Shown here: in pieces, positions 9,681 to 18,755 of the stretch | How positions within the stretch are numbered: the stretch's first letter is position 1 | Layout of the letters: every line of letters starts with the position of its first letter | Source of the DNA: Methylobacillus arboreus | Lineage (GTDB): Bacteria > Pseudomonadota > Gammaproteobacteria > Burkholderiales > Methylophilaceae | Assembly: GCF_020532725.1 (NCBI RefSeq) | Contig: NZ_JAJAVC010000006.1 | Coordinates: 1 to 64,000 of the forward strand | Direction: 5' to 3' | DNA length: 64,000 nt | Position numbers and translations under genes: made by a program | Notes under the pieces: model-generated | Seen by the model: the letters and a program-made list of their open reading frames with translations, nothing else | What the model was told of the DNA's origin: nothing | Databases searched by the model: none

Positions 9681-10448
9681 TTAGAAGCGGATGCTCTCGC
9701 CACGGCGACGGCGTGCAACCAATGCCACGACCCCCATGCCCAACAGCAGCATGCCGTATGTCGCTGGCTCAGGCACTGCCGCAATAGAAGTAAAGACAAC
9801 CAAGTCTTGGTAGTTCTTGTTCTTCAGATAGGTCAGGCTGTAGTCGCCAGTAGCCAGAATACTGTCATCGTTGACGCCAGAGAGCCATGTCTTGGCAAGC
9901 GAAATAGCCGCCTTGGATTCTGCATCGTAGCTGCCAAACCACAAGAAGCCGTTCCATACTGGATCAGCTTCAAACTTGCCTTTATCCAGGTTAAGGTTGT
10001 CCGACTTTTCACTGACGATTTCCCAAACGGCCACCTGGAAGGCAGCTGAGGAAATTGCGTCATCGACAAAGGAATAGTACTTGTTGGCCAGATTGGTCAG
10101 GTTGCTTTCTACCGTGGAACTGAAAGTACCTTCGGTATAGACGGCAGATTTGCCAAATGTTCTGAAGTTTTGCGTCAACTCGACGCAGAAGGCGGCAAAA
10201 GAATCACCATTGCTCCAAGTACCGGAATATGCACCTGCGGCAACATCACCCGATACACCGCCCCACCAGCCGAATAAACCTGAACCCTTCAGGTCGACGT
10301 TGACGTCAACCACGTTTTTCTTGCTGGAAAACTCATACCCGGTCAGCGTGGCCTCAATACCGGCAGATGGTGTCGCCAATGCAGACTGACTAATGATGGA
10401 TGCACCAATCAGCAGTGCGCTTACAATTGTCCCCTTGAAATTCAACAT
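9681..10448 (-). CDS. PEP-CTERM sorted surface protein, possible thioester domain
   Basis: A 255-residue exported protein. Residues 1-26 are a Sec signal peptide (cleavage after ALA). The C-terminus is a textbook PEP-CTERM signal: VPEPAT at 225-230, a hydrophobic helix, then ARRRRG. Exosortase would cut here and anchor or release the protein for biofilm or exopolysaccharide attachment; no exosortase gene is in the window. The only cysteine, Cys88 in FCVELTQ, and Gln138 in AAFQVAVWEI resemble the Cys...Gln pair of thioester domains, which is an inference from motif shape. Specific function unknown. It has its own terminator and unusual tandem operator-like repeats upstream. Confidence 0.9.
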   Translation of the reverse strand: MLNFKGTIVSALLIGASIISQSALATPSAGIEATLTGYEFSSKKNVVDVNVDLKGSGLFGWWGGVSGDVAAGAYSGTWSNGDSFAAFCVELTQNFRTFGKSAVYTEGTFSSTVESNLTNLANKYYSFVDDAISSAAFQVAVWEIVSEKSDNLNLDKGKFEADPVWNGFLWFGSYDAESKAAISLAKTWLSGVNDDSILATGDYSLTYLKNKNYQDLVVFTSIAAVPEPATYGMLLLGMGVVALVARRRRGESIRF

Positions 10449-10532
10449 TACAGCCCCTTCTCTAATTTTTACTTTACTGCAATCGACAAACAGTCTTCTT
10501 GAAAATTGATACGGACTTATTTGTCCCGTTTG

Positions 10533-10549
10533 ATACTGGGACGCAGTAT
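10533..10549. promoter_or_regulatory. 17-bp palindrome in PEP-CTERM leader/promoter region
   Basis: ATACTG-GGACG-CAGTAT is a perfect 6-bp inverted repeat. On the minus strand it contains TATACT, a possible -10 box, so the palindrome may be an operator over the core promoter. A second small inverted repeat, GGAC-N6-GTCC, lies at about 10513-10526. Confidence 0.45.
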
Positions 10550-10572
10550 AAGGTTGATTTCATTTTTTGCAT

Positions 10573-10608
10573 TTAGTACGTCTGGACTAATTAGTACCAT
10601 CGGACTAA
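10573..10608. promoter_or_regulatory. Two abutting 18-bp operator-like repeats
   Basis: Two copies of TTAGTAC-N4-GGACTAA sit directly end to end (10573-10590 and 10591-10608). All 14 fixed positions are identical, while the four central bases differ (GTCT, CATC). Each copy contains the inverted repeat TTAGT/ACTAA, as expected of a dimeric regulator binding two adjacent sites. They lie 125-160 bases upstream of the PEP-CTERM gene and about 130 bases upstream of ribE. The gap 10449-10738 otherwise holds AT-rich sequence with no gene. Confidence 0.7.
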
Positions 10609-10738
10609 TTCTCGTTGTCACAAAAATAACCATCTAATTATATTGAAACTTTACAATTCAGATTAAAAACAAGGGAAGCGCTTAGCTTCCAAACAAAATT
10701 CCGCCAAAGTCCTTCCTACGTCTGCTAGAATTCACATC

Positions 10739-11338
10739 ATGTTTACCGGCATTATTCAGGCCCAGGGCCATATCAGTTCCATCACGCCCCATGGCGATGA
10801 CGCCAGGCTTGTCATTGATACAGGCGATCTTGACCTGCAGGATGTCGCCATTGGCGACAGCATTGCCGTCAATGGTGTCTGCCTGACCGTGATTACATTG
10901 GGATCAAGATCATTCGAGGCAGATGTCTCCAAGGAAACCCTGTCATGTACGGTTGGACTGGATACCCTGCGCGAAGTCAATCTGGAAAAAGCACTGCGAC
11001 TTTCTGACCGCCTGGGCGGCCACCTGGTCAGCGGGCATGTTGATGGCGTGGGCCAGGCCATTCGCTTTGAGCCAGTTGGCGAAAGCATGTTGCTCGTTGT
11101 GCGCGCCCCAAATAGCTTGTCACGCTACATTGCGGTAAAAGGCTCCGTCACCATTGATGGTGTCAGCCTCACGGTGAACAGCGTGGATGGCGATGATTTC
11201 AGCGTCAACCTCATCCCGCACACTGTGGAAGTCACTACATTGAACAGCCTGGGCGTAGGCAGCCGCGTCAATCTTGAAGTTGATCTCATTGCCCGTTATG
11301 TGGACCGCATGACGCAATGGAGCAATATACCTGCCTGA
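10739..11338 (+). CDS. ribE: Riboflavin synthase alpha chain
   Basis: Dismutates two 6,7-dimethyl-8-ribityllumazine molecules to riboflavin, the last step of the pathway. The 199 residues consist of two similar lumazine-binding barrels; the first opens with the invariant MFTGIIQ, the second near residue 97. No FMN riboswitch precedes it. There is no Shine-Dalgarno sequence just before the ATG, and a TAGAAT box ends only a few bases upstream, so a very short leader is possible. It heads a plus-strand run with ribB, yqgE, ruvX and the pyr genes. Confidence 0.96.
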   Translation: MFTGIIQAQGHISSITPHGDDARLVIDTGDLDLQDVAIGDSIAVNGVCLTVITLGSRSFEADVSKETLSCTVGLDTLREVNLEKALRLSDRLGGHLVSGHVDGVGQAIRFEPVGESMLLVVRAPNSLSRYIAVKGSVTIDGVSLTVNSVDGDDFSVNLIPHTVEVTTLNSLGVGSRVNLEVDLIARYVDRMTQWSNIPA

Positions 11339-11374
11339 ACCTCTGGCATTCTGCAAACTCACCCCTTATAAATC

Positions 11375-12460
11375 ATGATCAGCCCGACCACAGAAATCAT
11401 TGAAGAAATGCGCCAAGGGCGCATGGTGATCCTCGTTGACGAAGAAGACCGCGAGAACGAAGGCGACCTTGTCCTTGCCGCACAGTTCACCACTGCCGAA
11501 CATATCAACTTCATGGCAAAACATGGGCGCGGCCTGATTTGCCTGACATTGACTGAAGAACGTTGCAGGCAGCTAGACCTGCCCGCCATGGTGGAGAGAA
11601 ATGGCAGCGGCATGGGCACCAATTTCACGGTTTCAATCGAAGCCGCCACCGGCGTCACTACCGGCATATCTGCCGGCGACCGCGCCAGAACCATACAAGC
11701 AGCAGTAGCACCGAATGCCAAGCCGACCGACATTGTCAGCCCTGGCCACATCTTCCCGGTTGCCGCGCAAAACGGCGGCGTGCTGGTGCGTGCAGGCCAT
11801 ACTGAGGCTGGATGCGACCTCTCTGCCCTGGCAGGCCTCACTCCCGCTTCTGTCATTTGCGAGATACTCAAGGAGGATGGCAGCATGGCCCGCCTGCCTG
11901 ACCTCATTGAATTTGCCAAGCAACATCATCTCAAGATCGGCACCATCGCCGACCTGATCCAGTATCGCAACGAGAACGAATGCCTGGTCAAGCGCGCCGC
12001 AGAACGCGATGTCATCACCCCTTATGGCCCCATGCGTCTGATTGCCTATGCCGATACTATTGCCAAGCGAACCCATCTGGCATTGGTCAAAGGGAACATC
12101 AGCCCCGATCAGGAAGTGCTGGTGCGCGTCCATGAACCACTTTCCGTGTTCGACCTCATTGATGAAAGTAGCCGCTCACATTCATGGAACACCTTGCAGG
12201 CCATGAAGAAGATTCAGGAGGCGCAAGCCGGCGTTGTCGTATTGCTGCACAATGGTGAAAATGCCGAGGACCTGGTGGAGCGTATCAAGTTTGCCGATGA
12301 ACCGGTCCGCATCCGCCAGGACCTGCGCAATTACGGCATAGGCTCGCAAATTCTGCTGGATCTGGGCGTGAAGAAAATGAAACTGCTGGCCGCGCCACGC
12401 AAAATGCCGAGCATTGTCGGCTTCGGCCTGGAAATCACCGGATACGTTGAAACACCCTGA
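11375..12460 (+). CDS. ribB: 3,4-dihydroxy-2-butanone-4-phosphate synthase with degenerate RibA-like domain
   Basis: Residues 1 to about 205 are a complete RibB domain that makes the four-carbon riboflavin precursor from ribulose 5-phosphate; DEEDRENEGDL and RAGHTEAGCDL carry the metal and substrate ligands. Residues about 210-361 have the fold of GTP cyclohydrolase II but lack its zinc cysteines: the segment around VRVHEPLSVFDL has none of the C-x10-C-x-C pattern. The second activity is therefore probably lost, as in RibB hybrids known as RibBX in many proteobacteria. A true RibA should be encoded elsewhere. Lumazine synthase (ribH), often next, is absent here. Confidence 0.93.
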   Translation: MISPTTEIIEEMRQGRMVILVDEEDRENEGDLVLAAQFTTAEHINFMAKHGRGLICLTLTEERCRQLDLPAMVERNGSGMGTNFTVSIEAATGVTTGISAGDRARTIQAAVAPNAKPTDIVSPGHIFPVAAQNGGVLVRAGHTEAGCDLSALAGLTPASVICEILKEDGSMARLPDLIEFAKQHHLKIGTIADLIQYRNENECLVKRAAERDVITPYGPMRLIAYADTIAKRTHLALVKGNISPDQEVLVRVHEPLSVFDLIDESSRSHSWNTLQAMKKIQEAQAGVVVLLHNGENAEDLVERIKFADEPVRIRQDLRNYGIGSQILLDLGVKKMKLLAAPRKMPSIVGFGLEITGYVETP

Positions 12461-12500
12461 GCGGCTGATTCAAGCCATGGTTATATGAGATAATAGCCAC

Positions 12501-13070
12501 GTGGAAAACGTTAATCTCACTGGTCAGTTTCTGGTTGCCATGCCCGCCATGACCGATCCCTATTTCGCAAAGTCGGTCACTTTCGTCTGCGAACATAATA
12601 CTGATGGCGCCATGGGCATCGTCATCAACCGCCCTATCGATATGAAGCTACAGGCATTGTTCAAGCAATTGAACCTGCCGCTTTCCAGCGAACTGACAGA
12701 CCGACCGGTCTATTTCGGCGGCCCGGTACAGCTTGATCGTGGATTCGTCCTGCACCAGCCGCTGGAAGACTGGGACTCCACGCTCAACATCGACGAAAAT
12801 ACAGGCCTCACCACTTCCAAGGATATTCTGCAAGCGGTTGCCGAAGGACATATTCCCAGCAACTTCTTTATCAGCCTGGGGTATGCAGGCTGGTCAGCAG
12901 GCCAGCTGGAACAAGAGATTGCCCAGAATGCCTGGCTGACGGTAGAAGCCACGCCAGAACAACGCGACCATGTGCTGTTCGGCTTGCCCGCAGAAGAAAA
13001 GGTACAAGCCACAATGGCATTGCTGGGCCTGGATTTCGCCCGCTTTGCCGAGGAAGCCGGGCATGCCTGA
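12501..13070 (+). CDS. yqgE: YqgE/AlgH family protein (UPF0301)
   Basis: A 189-residue member of the DUF179 family, of unknown biochemical function. It opens with [21 protein letters not shown] and continues with the family patterns [10 protein letters not shown] and YFGGPV. It starts with GTG and its stop lies inside the start of ruvX (overlap of 8 bases). The yqgE-ruvX(yqgF) order is one of the most conserved gene pairs in proteobacteria. The following pyrR and pyrB genes tie it to the pyrimidine cluster. Confidence 0.94.
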   Translation: MENVNLTGQFLVAMPAMTDPYFAKSVTFVCEHNTDGAMGIVINRPIDMKLQALFKQLNLPLSSELTDRPVYFGGPVQLDRGFVLHQPLEDWDSTLNIDENTGLTTSKDILQAVAEGHIPSNFFISLGYAGWSAGQLEQEIAQNAWLTVEATPEQRDHVLFGLPAEEKVQATMALLGLDFARFAEEAGHA

Positions 13071-13509
13071 GGCCGCGCCCAGCCAACCGACCCTAGGCTG
13101 CGTGCTCGGATTCGACTTTGGCGAAAAGCGCATAGGCGTCGCGATTGGCGAGCACTTGCTCGGCATTGCCCACCCGCTCATTACCATTGACGAAGAAGCC
13201 AATGACAAGCGTTTTTCTACCATTGCCGAGCTGATTGCCGAGTGGCAACCGGTTGCCTTGGTGGTTGGCCTGCCAAGCTACCTCAATGGCGACGAGCATA
13301 CGCTGACCCAGCTTTGCCGCAAATTTGCACGCCGCCTTGAAGGCCGCTTCAACCTGCCGGTAAAACTGGTCGATGAGCGCCTGAGCTCCGCAGAGGCCAG
13401 CCAGGCGCTCAGGGAAAGCGGCATTACCGGCCGCAAGCAGAAACCCATGCTGGACCAAGTAGCCGCACAGCATATCCTGCAATCCTACTTTGATGGACTT
13501 GCCTCATGA
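13063..13509 (+). CDS. ruvX: Putative pre-16S rRNA nuclease RuvX/YqgF
   Basis: A 148-residue RNase H-like nuclease proposed to mature the 5' end of 16S rRNA. The first catalytic Asp lies in [16 protein letters not shown], and [10 protein letters not shown] and [13 protein letters not shown] carry the other acidic residues. The start is placed at MPEAAPSQ, an ATG within the last codons of yqgE; a longer in-frame extension would run inside yqgE. Its stop overlaps the pyrR start by 4 bases, so the whole group appears translationally coupled. Confidence 0.94.
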   Translation: MPEAAPSQPTLGCVLGFDFGEKRIGVAIGEHLLGIAHPLITIDEEANDKRFSTIAELIAEWQPVALVVGLPSYLNGDEHTLTQLCRKFARRLEGRFNLPVKLVDERLSSAEASQALRESGITGRKQKPMLDQVAAQHILQSYFDGLAS

Positions 13510-14030
13510 CATTGAACCCGCAATTACCTAATGCAGAAGACCTGCTCCTGATTCTGGAACAGAAACTTGCCCCATTCATCCAGCCAAAAACCGCCATTGT
13601 CGGCATCCACAGCGGCGGCGCCTGGATTGCCGAACGTTTGTTTCCCTCGCTGCAACAATCCCACCCTGATTACTCGCTGGTGCTAGGCATGCTCGACAGC
13701 TCGTTCTATCGCGATGACTACAACCAGCGCGGCCTGCACGCCGAAACACGCCCGTCGCAGATTCCATTCGACGTTGAAGAACAGCACATCATCCTGCTCG
13801 ATGATGTGTTCTATACTGGTCGCACCATACGCGCGGCCATGAACGAACTGTTCGACTACGGCAGGCCAGCCAGCATCAGCCTGGCCGTGCTGGTGGACCG
13901 CGGCGGGCGCGAACTGCCGATCTGCCCGCAGGTAGCAGCGCTGGAACTGGAAATCCCGCCGCAACAAAAACTGCAATTATCCCGTGATGAAAACAACCAA
14001 CTCCAATTCACCCTGGAGGCGCATGCCTGA
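13506..14030 (+). CDS. pyrR: PyrR-family uracil phosphoribosyltransferase/regulator
   Basis: A 174-residue type I phosphoribosyltransferase with the PRPP loop [12 protein letters not shown] near residue 100. In Bacillus PyrR binds pyr mRNA and causes attenuation in response to UMP; in proteobacteria it is found beside pyrB and its regulatory role is less clear. No terminator/antiterminator hairpin pair is visible in the pyr genes here, so it may act mainly as an enzyme, or on an RNA site not recognised. Stop and pyrB start share one base (TGATG). Confidence 0.92.
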   Translation: MTLNPQLPNAEDLLLILEQKLAPFIQPKTAIVGIHSGGAWIAERLFPSLQQSHPDYSLVLGMLDSSFYRDDYNQRGLHAETRPSQIPFDVEEQHIILLDDVFYTGRTIRAAMNELFDYGRPASISLAVLVDRGGRELPICPQVAALELEIPPQQKLQLSRDENNQLQFTLEAHA

Positions 14031-14983
14031 TGCATAACCCCCAACTTACCAAAGACGGCAAGCTCAAGCACCTGCTCACCACCGAGGGATTGCCACGCGC
14101 CATCCTCAACCAGATACTGGATACCGCCGAATCCTTCGTCGGCGTGGCCGAGCGCGAAGTCAAGAAAGTGCCTTTGCTGCGCGGCAAGACCGTCTGTAAC
14201 ATTTTCTTCGAGAACAGCACGCGCACCCGGACGACATTCGAAATCGCAGCCAAGCGCCTTTCGGCGGACGTCATCACGCTGAATGTCGGCACTTCCTCAC
14301 AATCCAAGGGCGAGACCATACTCGATACCGTGGACAACCTCACCGCCATGCATGCCGACATGTTTGTCGTGCGCCATGCTGAATCCGGCGCGGCCCATTT
14401 CATTGCGCAGCATGTCGCCCCGCATATCCACGTGATCAATGCAGGCGACGGCCGCCATGCCCATCCGACCCAGGGCTTGCTCGATGTGTTCACCATCCGC
14501 CGCTACAAGCCGGAAATGCACAACCTGCGCGTGGCCCTGGTGGGCGATGTGCTGCACTCTCGCGTCGCACGCTCCGAAATCCACGCGCTTACCACGCTGG
14601 GCATACCTGAAGTGCGCGTGATCGCGCCCAAGACCTTGCTGCCGCAGCATGTGGAAAAACTGGGCGTGCAGGTTTACCACGACATGAATGAAGGCCTGAA
14701 GGACGTGGATGTGATCATGATGCTGCGCCTGCAGAACGAGCGCATGAATGGCGCCCTGCTGCCTAGCGCCCAAGAGTATTTCAAGTGTTATGGCCTCACG
14801 CAGGAAAAGCTGGCGCTGGCGAAACCTGATGCCATCGTCATGCACCCGGGACCAATGAACCGCGGCGTGGAAATCGACTCGGCCGTTGCCGATGGCAAGC
14901 AATCCGTCATCCTGCCCCAGGTCACCTACGGCATCGCCGTACGCATGGCGGTCATGAGCATACTTGCAGGAAACTCCGAATGA
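14030..14983 (+). CDS. pyrB: Aspartate carbamoyltransferase catalytic chain
   Basis: Joins carbamoyl phosphate and aspartate, the first committed step of UMP synthesis. The 317-residue chain has the carbamoyl phosphate loop STRTRTTFE (residues about 64-72) and HPTQGLLD of the transcarbamoylase family. No pyrI regulatory chain is present. Instead the next gene, overlapping by 4 bases, encodes a dihydroorotase-like protein. This is the class A arrangement of Pseudomonas, in which an inactive dihydroorotase homologue builds a dodecamer with PyrB. Confidence 0.97.
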   Translation: MHNPQLTKDGKLKHLLTTEGLPRAILNQILDTAESFVGVAEREVKKVPLLRGKTVCNIFFENSTRTRTTFEIAAKRLSADVITLNVGTSSQSKGETILDTVDNLTAMHADMFVVRHAESGAAHFIAQHVAPHIHVINAGDGRHAHPTQGLLDVFTIRRYKPEMHNLRVALVGDVLHSRVARSEIHALTTLGIPEVRVIAPKTLLPQHVEKLGVQVYHDMNEGLKDVDVIMMLRLQNERMNGALLPSAQEYFKCYGLTQEKLALAKPDAIVMHPGPMNRGVEIDSAVADGKQSVILPQVTYGIAVRMAVMSILAGNSE

Positions 14984-16257
14984 ACATCGTCGAGATCAAG
15001 CAGGGGCGGCTGATCGACCCCAAACACAATATTGATGCCATCCAGGATATCTACATCAGTAATGGCAGGATTGCAGGCATAGGCAATGCTCCAGACGGCT
15101 TTGCTGCCGACCAGGTCATAGACGCAACCGGACTGGTTGTCTGCCCTGGCCTGGTGGATGTTTCAGCACGCCTGCGCGAACCCGGCAATGAATACAAGGC
15201 GACACTGAAAAGCGAACTGCATGCTGCCGTCGCGGGCGGCATCACCAGTCTCGCCTGTCCGCCCGATACCGATCCGGTGCTGGATGAATCCGGCCTGGTT
15301 GAAATGCTCAAGCATCGCGCCGAGCAACTGCACCTGAGCAACGTATATCCACTGGGCGCGCTCACGCGCCAGCTTGCAGGCAAGCAGCTCACGGAAATGA
15401 ACGAGCTCACCGACGCAGGCTGCGTCGGCTTCACCCAGGCTGACCAGGCCATTGTTGACACTCAAGTGTTATGGCGCGCCATGCAATATGCTGCCACCTT
15501 CGGCTTTACCGTATGGCTGCGCCCGCAGGAACCTTACCTATCCCAGAGCGGTGTGGCGCATGATGGCGAGGTAGCTGCACGCCTAGGCCTCAAGACCATC
15601 CCGGTCGCGGCTGAAACCCTGGCATTGGCCACCATCATCCACATCGCGCGCGAAACCGGCGCCAGGGTCCACCTGTGCCGCCTTTCCAGTGCCGAAGGCG
15701 TGACCATGGTGCGCGAAGCCAAGCAGAAAGGCCTGAAGATCAGTTGCGATGTCAGCGCCAACCACCTGCACCTCACCGAGCACGATATCGGCTTCTTCGA
15801 TACCAACTGCCACTTGCGTCCGCCGTTGCGCAGCCAGCGCGACCGCGATGCCCTGCGCCAAGGCTTGGCAGATGGCACCATTGACCTCGTATGTTCGGAC
15901 CATGCCCCCGTGGATGAAGATGCCAAGCTCATGCCGTTTGCTGAAGCGGAAGCAGGCGCCACCGGGCTGGAACTGCTGCTGCCGCTTACCCTGAAGTGGG
16001 CAGAAGAACAGAAAGTACCGCTGGCCGAAGCGCTGACGCGCATCACCAGCGTACCCGCGGCCAGCCTGGGCATCAGCCAAGGGCACCTGGGCCTGGATGC
16101 GCAGGCAGACGTCTGCATCTTCGACCCGCAGCAATACTGGAAAGTGAAAGCAGCCAACCTGTTAAGCCAGGGCAAGAACACCCCGTTCAACGGACTGGAA
16201 CTGGCAGGCAAGGTGCGTTACACCCTGGTCAACGGCCAGATTGCCTACAGCGGCTAG
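14980..16257 (+). CDS. pyrX: Dihydroorotase-like non-catalytic subunit PyrX (PyrC')
   Basis: A 425-residue dihydroorotase fold. In active class I enzymes the first metal motif is D-x-H-x-H-x-R; here it reads D60-V-S-A-R-L-R66, so both zinc histidines are replaced (Ser62, Arg64). The later [12 protein letters not shown] region is kept. It should therefore be inactive and serve as a structural partner of PyrB, as established for Pseudomonas PyrC'. A working pyrC must lie elsewhere. Overlap with pyrB gives coupled synthesis of the two subunits. Confidence 0.92.
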   Translation: MNIVEIKQGRLIDPKHNIDAIQDIYISNGRIAGIGNAPDGFAADQVIDATGLVVCPGLVDVSARLREPGNEYKATLKSELHAAVAGGITSLACPPDTDPVLDESGLVEMLKHRAEQLHLSNVYPLGALTRQLAGKQLTEMNELTDAGCVGFTQADQAIVDTQVLWRAMQYAATFGFTVWLRPQEPYLSQSGVAHDGEVAARLGLKTIPVAAETLALATIIHIARETGARVHLCRLSSAEGVTMVREAKQKGLKISCDVSANHLHLTEHDIGFFDTNCHLRPPLRSQRDRDALRQGLADGTIDLVCSDHAPVDEDAKLMPFAEAEAGATGLELLLPLTLKWAEEQKVPLAEALTRITSVPAASLGISQGHLGLDAQADVCIFDPQQYWKVKAANLLSQGKNTPFNGLELAGKVRYTLVNGQIAYSG

Positions 16258-16262
16258 ATGTC

Positions 16263-16295
16263 CAGGCCCTCTGTAAATGATTTGCAGAGGGCCTG
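16263..16295. terminator. Hairpin between convergent pyrX and fmdA-like genes
   Basis: CAGGCCCTCTG and CAGAGGGCCTG form an 11-bp perfect stem with additional AAAT/ATTT pairing in the loop. It begins 6 bases after the pyrX stop. There is no U-run on either side, so factor-independent termination is uncertain, but a bidirectional stop is the natural role. Confidence 0.55.
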
Positions 16296-16317
16296 AGGCT
16301 CGTCCAGCAAGGATTAG

Positions 16318-17769
16318 CTAAGCATCTCGCGCCGGGAAAATGCCTTTTTTCACCACGGCATGCACGCCCCAGTTGCCATCTACCACCTGAGTCACACCAA
16401 AGTCCACGCCGATCGACATCAATGAAACCGCCTCGTCCTCGCTCAAATGCTGGGTATGCATGAGGAAATGCCGCATCTTGCGGAATGCATCCTTGAGCGC
16501 CAGATCCAGCGAGGATTTCGAAAAGATGCTGTTTTGCGCATCAGCGCCAAGCTCGGCAAGGTAGTTGGCATAGCTGAAGCCATGCAGCACCCATTCATCC
16601 TGGGTTTCCAGCAGCGGATATTGCAGGCTTTCCAGTGCGGTGCCTGCCAGATCGGCCTTTTTGTGCAGGATGAACTGGAAGGTGCCGGTCAAGGAACACT
16701 CGATCGCGGTGCCGCACATTTCAGAATCCCCTTGCGAGGCATGCGGATCACCCACTGAGAACATGCCGCCCGGCACTGAAACCGGGTAATACATGGTCGC
16801 GCCCTTTCCTATGCGCCAATTGTCGATATTGCCGCCGGTGTAGCTTGGCGGGATGGAGTTCACCATGTCAGCCTCCACCGGCGCCAGCCCCATGGTGCCG
16901 AAATGCGGGCGTACCGGGACGCGGATATTTTTCAGCACATCGTAATTTTTGCTGATGGTGCTGTGATCAACAGGCACGCCTGGATAATCGACAATCGGGT
17001 GCACCACGCCGAAAGGATCGGTCTGCGGCGTCCAGCGGTAGTTATAGAATGCACGGGCCCAATTGCGCTCCCCTGTGGCATCCAGCTCGTAAATCGTCAC
17101 GACTTCGCGCTTCTTCGGCTCTTCTATCAGATCGTTATAGTGAAAGCCCCAGTTGGCGGCGACATTGGAGCCGAAAGCCTTGCCCTTGAATTCAGGGTTG
17201 GCGCTCGGGCGCAATGCCACATCAACAATCCGCACCTCCAGCACATCACCCGGCTGCGCGCCCTTGACTGCAACCGGCCCGGTACAGATATGCACGCCGA
17301 GGCCACCGCCAGCCCCCAGCTTGTGATCCATCGGCCCGACCCCGCGACGATCCACATTCTTGTGCTTGCTGTCCCAGTAAAACACGCTCTCGGCGCCAGG
17401 GTCGCCCTTGACCATGAGCGGTGCATCGTCATTGGAATGGTGGGTCAGTGTCTCCATGGTGGCGAAGTCACCCGACTCAAGCTCCACAATGGGTTTCAGG
17501 GATTTACTGAAGAACCCCCAATTCACGGTTTTATCGTTAGCGGGAATATAGTAATGGGTGGCATGCCCGGTGGAGGCACCAGACTTGGGCGTAGTCTGGC
17601 CAAAAGCACTGGCACTGATCCCCATGCTTGCCGCAGAGGCGAGCACGCCTCCGACGGCAAAGTCACGCATGAAATCGCGCCTGCCTTCCTGAAACTCTTG
17701 CTGGATTTCCGGGTTATCCGCTGCATGTGAATGATGACGGCACCCTTGCTGACAGACATGCTCACTCAT
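16318..17769 (-). CDS. Acetamidase/formamidase family protein, Tat-exported
   Basis: A 483-residue member of the FmdA/AmdA amidohydrolase family, which hydrolyses formamide or short amides to ammonia and the acid. The start is set at MSEHVCQQ, preceded by GGGAG at good spacing; an upstream ATG would add 14 residues. The N-terminus contains a twin-arginine signal, GRRDFMRDF with Arg30-Arg31, followed by a hydrophobic stretch and a Ser/Ala-rich cleavage region. Classical formamidases are cytoplasmic, so periplasmic location is notable. No amide porin or regulator gene is adjacent, and the exact substrate is unknown. Confidence 0.88.
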   Translation of the reverse strand: MSEHVCQQGCRHHSHAADNPEIQQEFQEGRRDFMRDFAVGGVLASAASMGISASAFGQTTPKSGASTGHATHYYIPANDKTVNWGFFSKSLKPIVELESGDFATMETLTHHSNDDAPLMVKGDPGAESVFYWDSKHKNVDRRGVGPMDHKLGAGGGLGVHICTGPVAVKGAQPGDVLEVRIVDVALRPSANPEFKGKAFGSNVAANWGFHYNDLIEEPKKREVVTIYELDATGERNWARAFYNYRWTPQTDPFGVVHPIVDYPGVPVDHSTISKNYDVLKNIRVPVRPHFGTMGLAPVEADMVNSIPPSYTGGNIDNWRIGKGATMYYPVSVPGGMFSVGDPHASQGDSEMCGTAIECSLTGTFQFILHKKADLAGTALESLQYPLLETQDEWVLHGFSYANYLAELGADAQNSIFSKSSLDLALKDAFRKMRHFLMHTQHLSEDEAVSLMSIGVDFGVTQVVDGNWGVHAVVKKGIFPARDA

Positions 17770-17948
17770 TTGGCCAACTCCCATGATATTGAAAAGGTCA
17801 TTAGGAACCAAAGCAATATGAATACCAAATGAGTGTATGTATAAAATTACATATTATTCAGCAAGATAGATTGACATAACTTCTACTTCCCCGCATTCCT
17901 CCGCACCATGATTCAACACCATGCACTATCGCGGCCCATGGCGAATCA

Positions 17949-18701
17949 TCATTGCATCGGTTTCTTGCGCAACTTCACCGGCTTTCTCGTAGCCACGCGC
18001 TTACGCATGCGGATGTTGAGCATTTCCACCGCCACCGAGAACGCCATGGCAAAGTAGATGTAGCCTTTCGGCACATGCACATCGAAGCCTTCCACCATCA
18101 GTGTCACGCCAACCAGGATCAGGAAGGACAAGGCAAGAATCTTAATCGTGGGGTGCCCATCGACAAACTCGCCTATGGACTTGGCAGCAAACAGCATGAC
18201 ACCCACAGCAATAATGATGGCGGTCGCCATGATGCCGACATGGTCGGCCAACCCAACGGCGGTAATCACGGAATCCAGCGAGAATACGATGTCCAGCACG
18301 GCGATCTGCACCAGCACCATGCCCATGCTGGCAACGACCACATTGCCTTCGTTATGGCCATCGACGCCTTCAAGGCTGTTATGGATTTCATGCGTGGCCT
18401 TGGCGAGCAGGAACAGGCCGCCGCCAATCAGGATCAAGTCGCGGCCGGATACTTCCACGCCAGCAATCTCGAACCAGGGCTGGGTAAGGCCCATGACCCA
18501 GGAAATGGAGAATAGCAGCGCCAGGCGCGCGATCATCGCCAGGCTCAGTCCAAGCCGTCTGGCAATGTTTCGCTGCTTTTCCGGCAGGCGGCCGACGAGG
18601 ATGGAGATAAAGATGATGTTGTCTATGCCGAGGACGATTTCCAGGGCAGTCAATGTTGCGAGCGCAATCCAGGCTTCAGGGCTTGCCAACCATTCCAGCA
18701 T
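17949..18701 (-). CDS. TerC family integral membrane protein
   Basis: A 250-residue polytopic protein with about seven predicted transmembrane helices. It carries the TerC-family acidic motifs in helices, seen as LEIVLGIDNIIFIS near the N-terminus and DIVFSLDSVITA in the middle. Members are linked to metal ion efflux, especially manganese loading of exported proteins, and to tellurite resistance; the short form without a CBS domain, as here, is best read as a putative metal exporter. The C-terminus is strongly basic. It stands alone between the amidase and pilU. Confidence 0.88.
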   Translation of the reverse strand: MLEWLASPEAWIALATLTALEIVLGIDNIIFISILVGRLPEKQRNIARRLGLSLAMIARLALLFSISWVMGLTQPWFEIAGVEVSGRDLILIGGGLFLLAKATHEIHNSLEGVDGHNEGNVVVASMGMVLVQIAVLDIVFSLDSVITAVGLADHVGIMATAIIIAVGVMLFAAKSIGEFVDGHPTIKILALSFLILVGVTLMVEGFDVHVPKGYIYFAMAFSVAVEMLNIRMRKRVATRKPVKLRKKPMQ

Positions 18702-18755
18702 ATTCGGCTTTCAGAAAAGAAAATTGGAGAATATCAGCAAGCAGTGCTGACAGGC

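Noticed and set aside
10449-10738. FMN riboswitch before ribE
   Set aside because: None of the conserved RFN blocks is recognisable, and the 40-50-base gap before ribB is too short.
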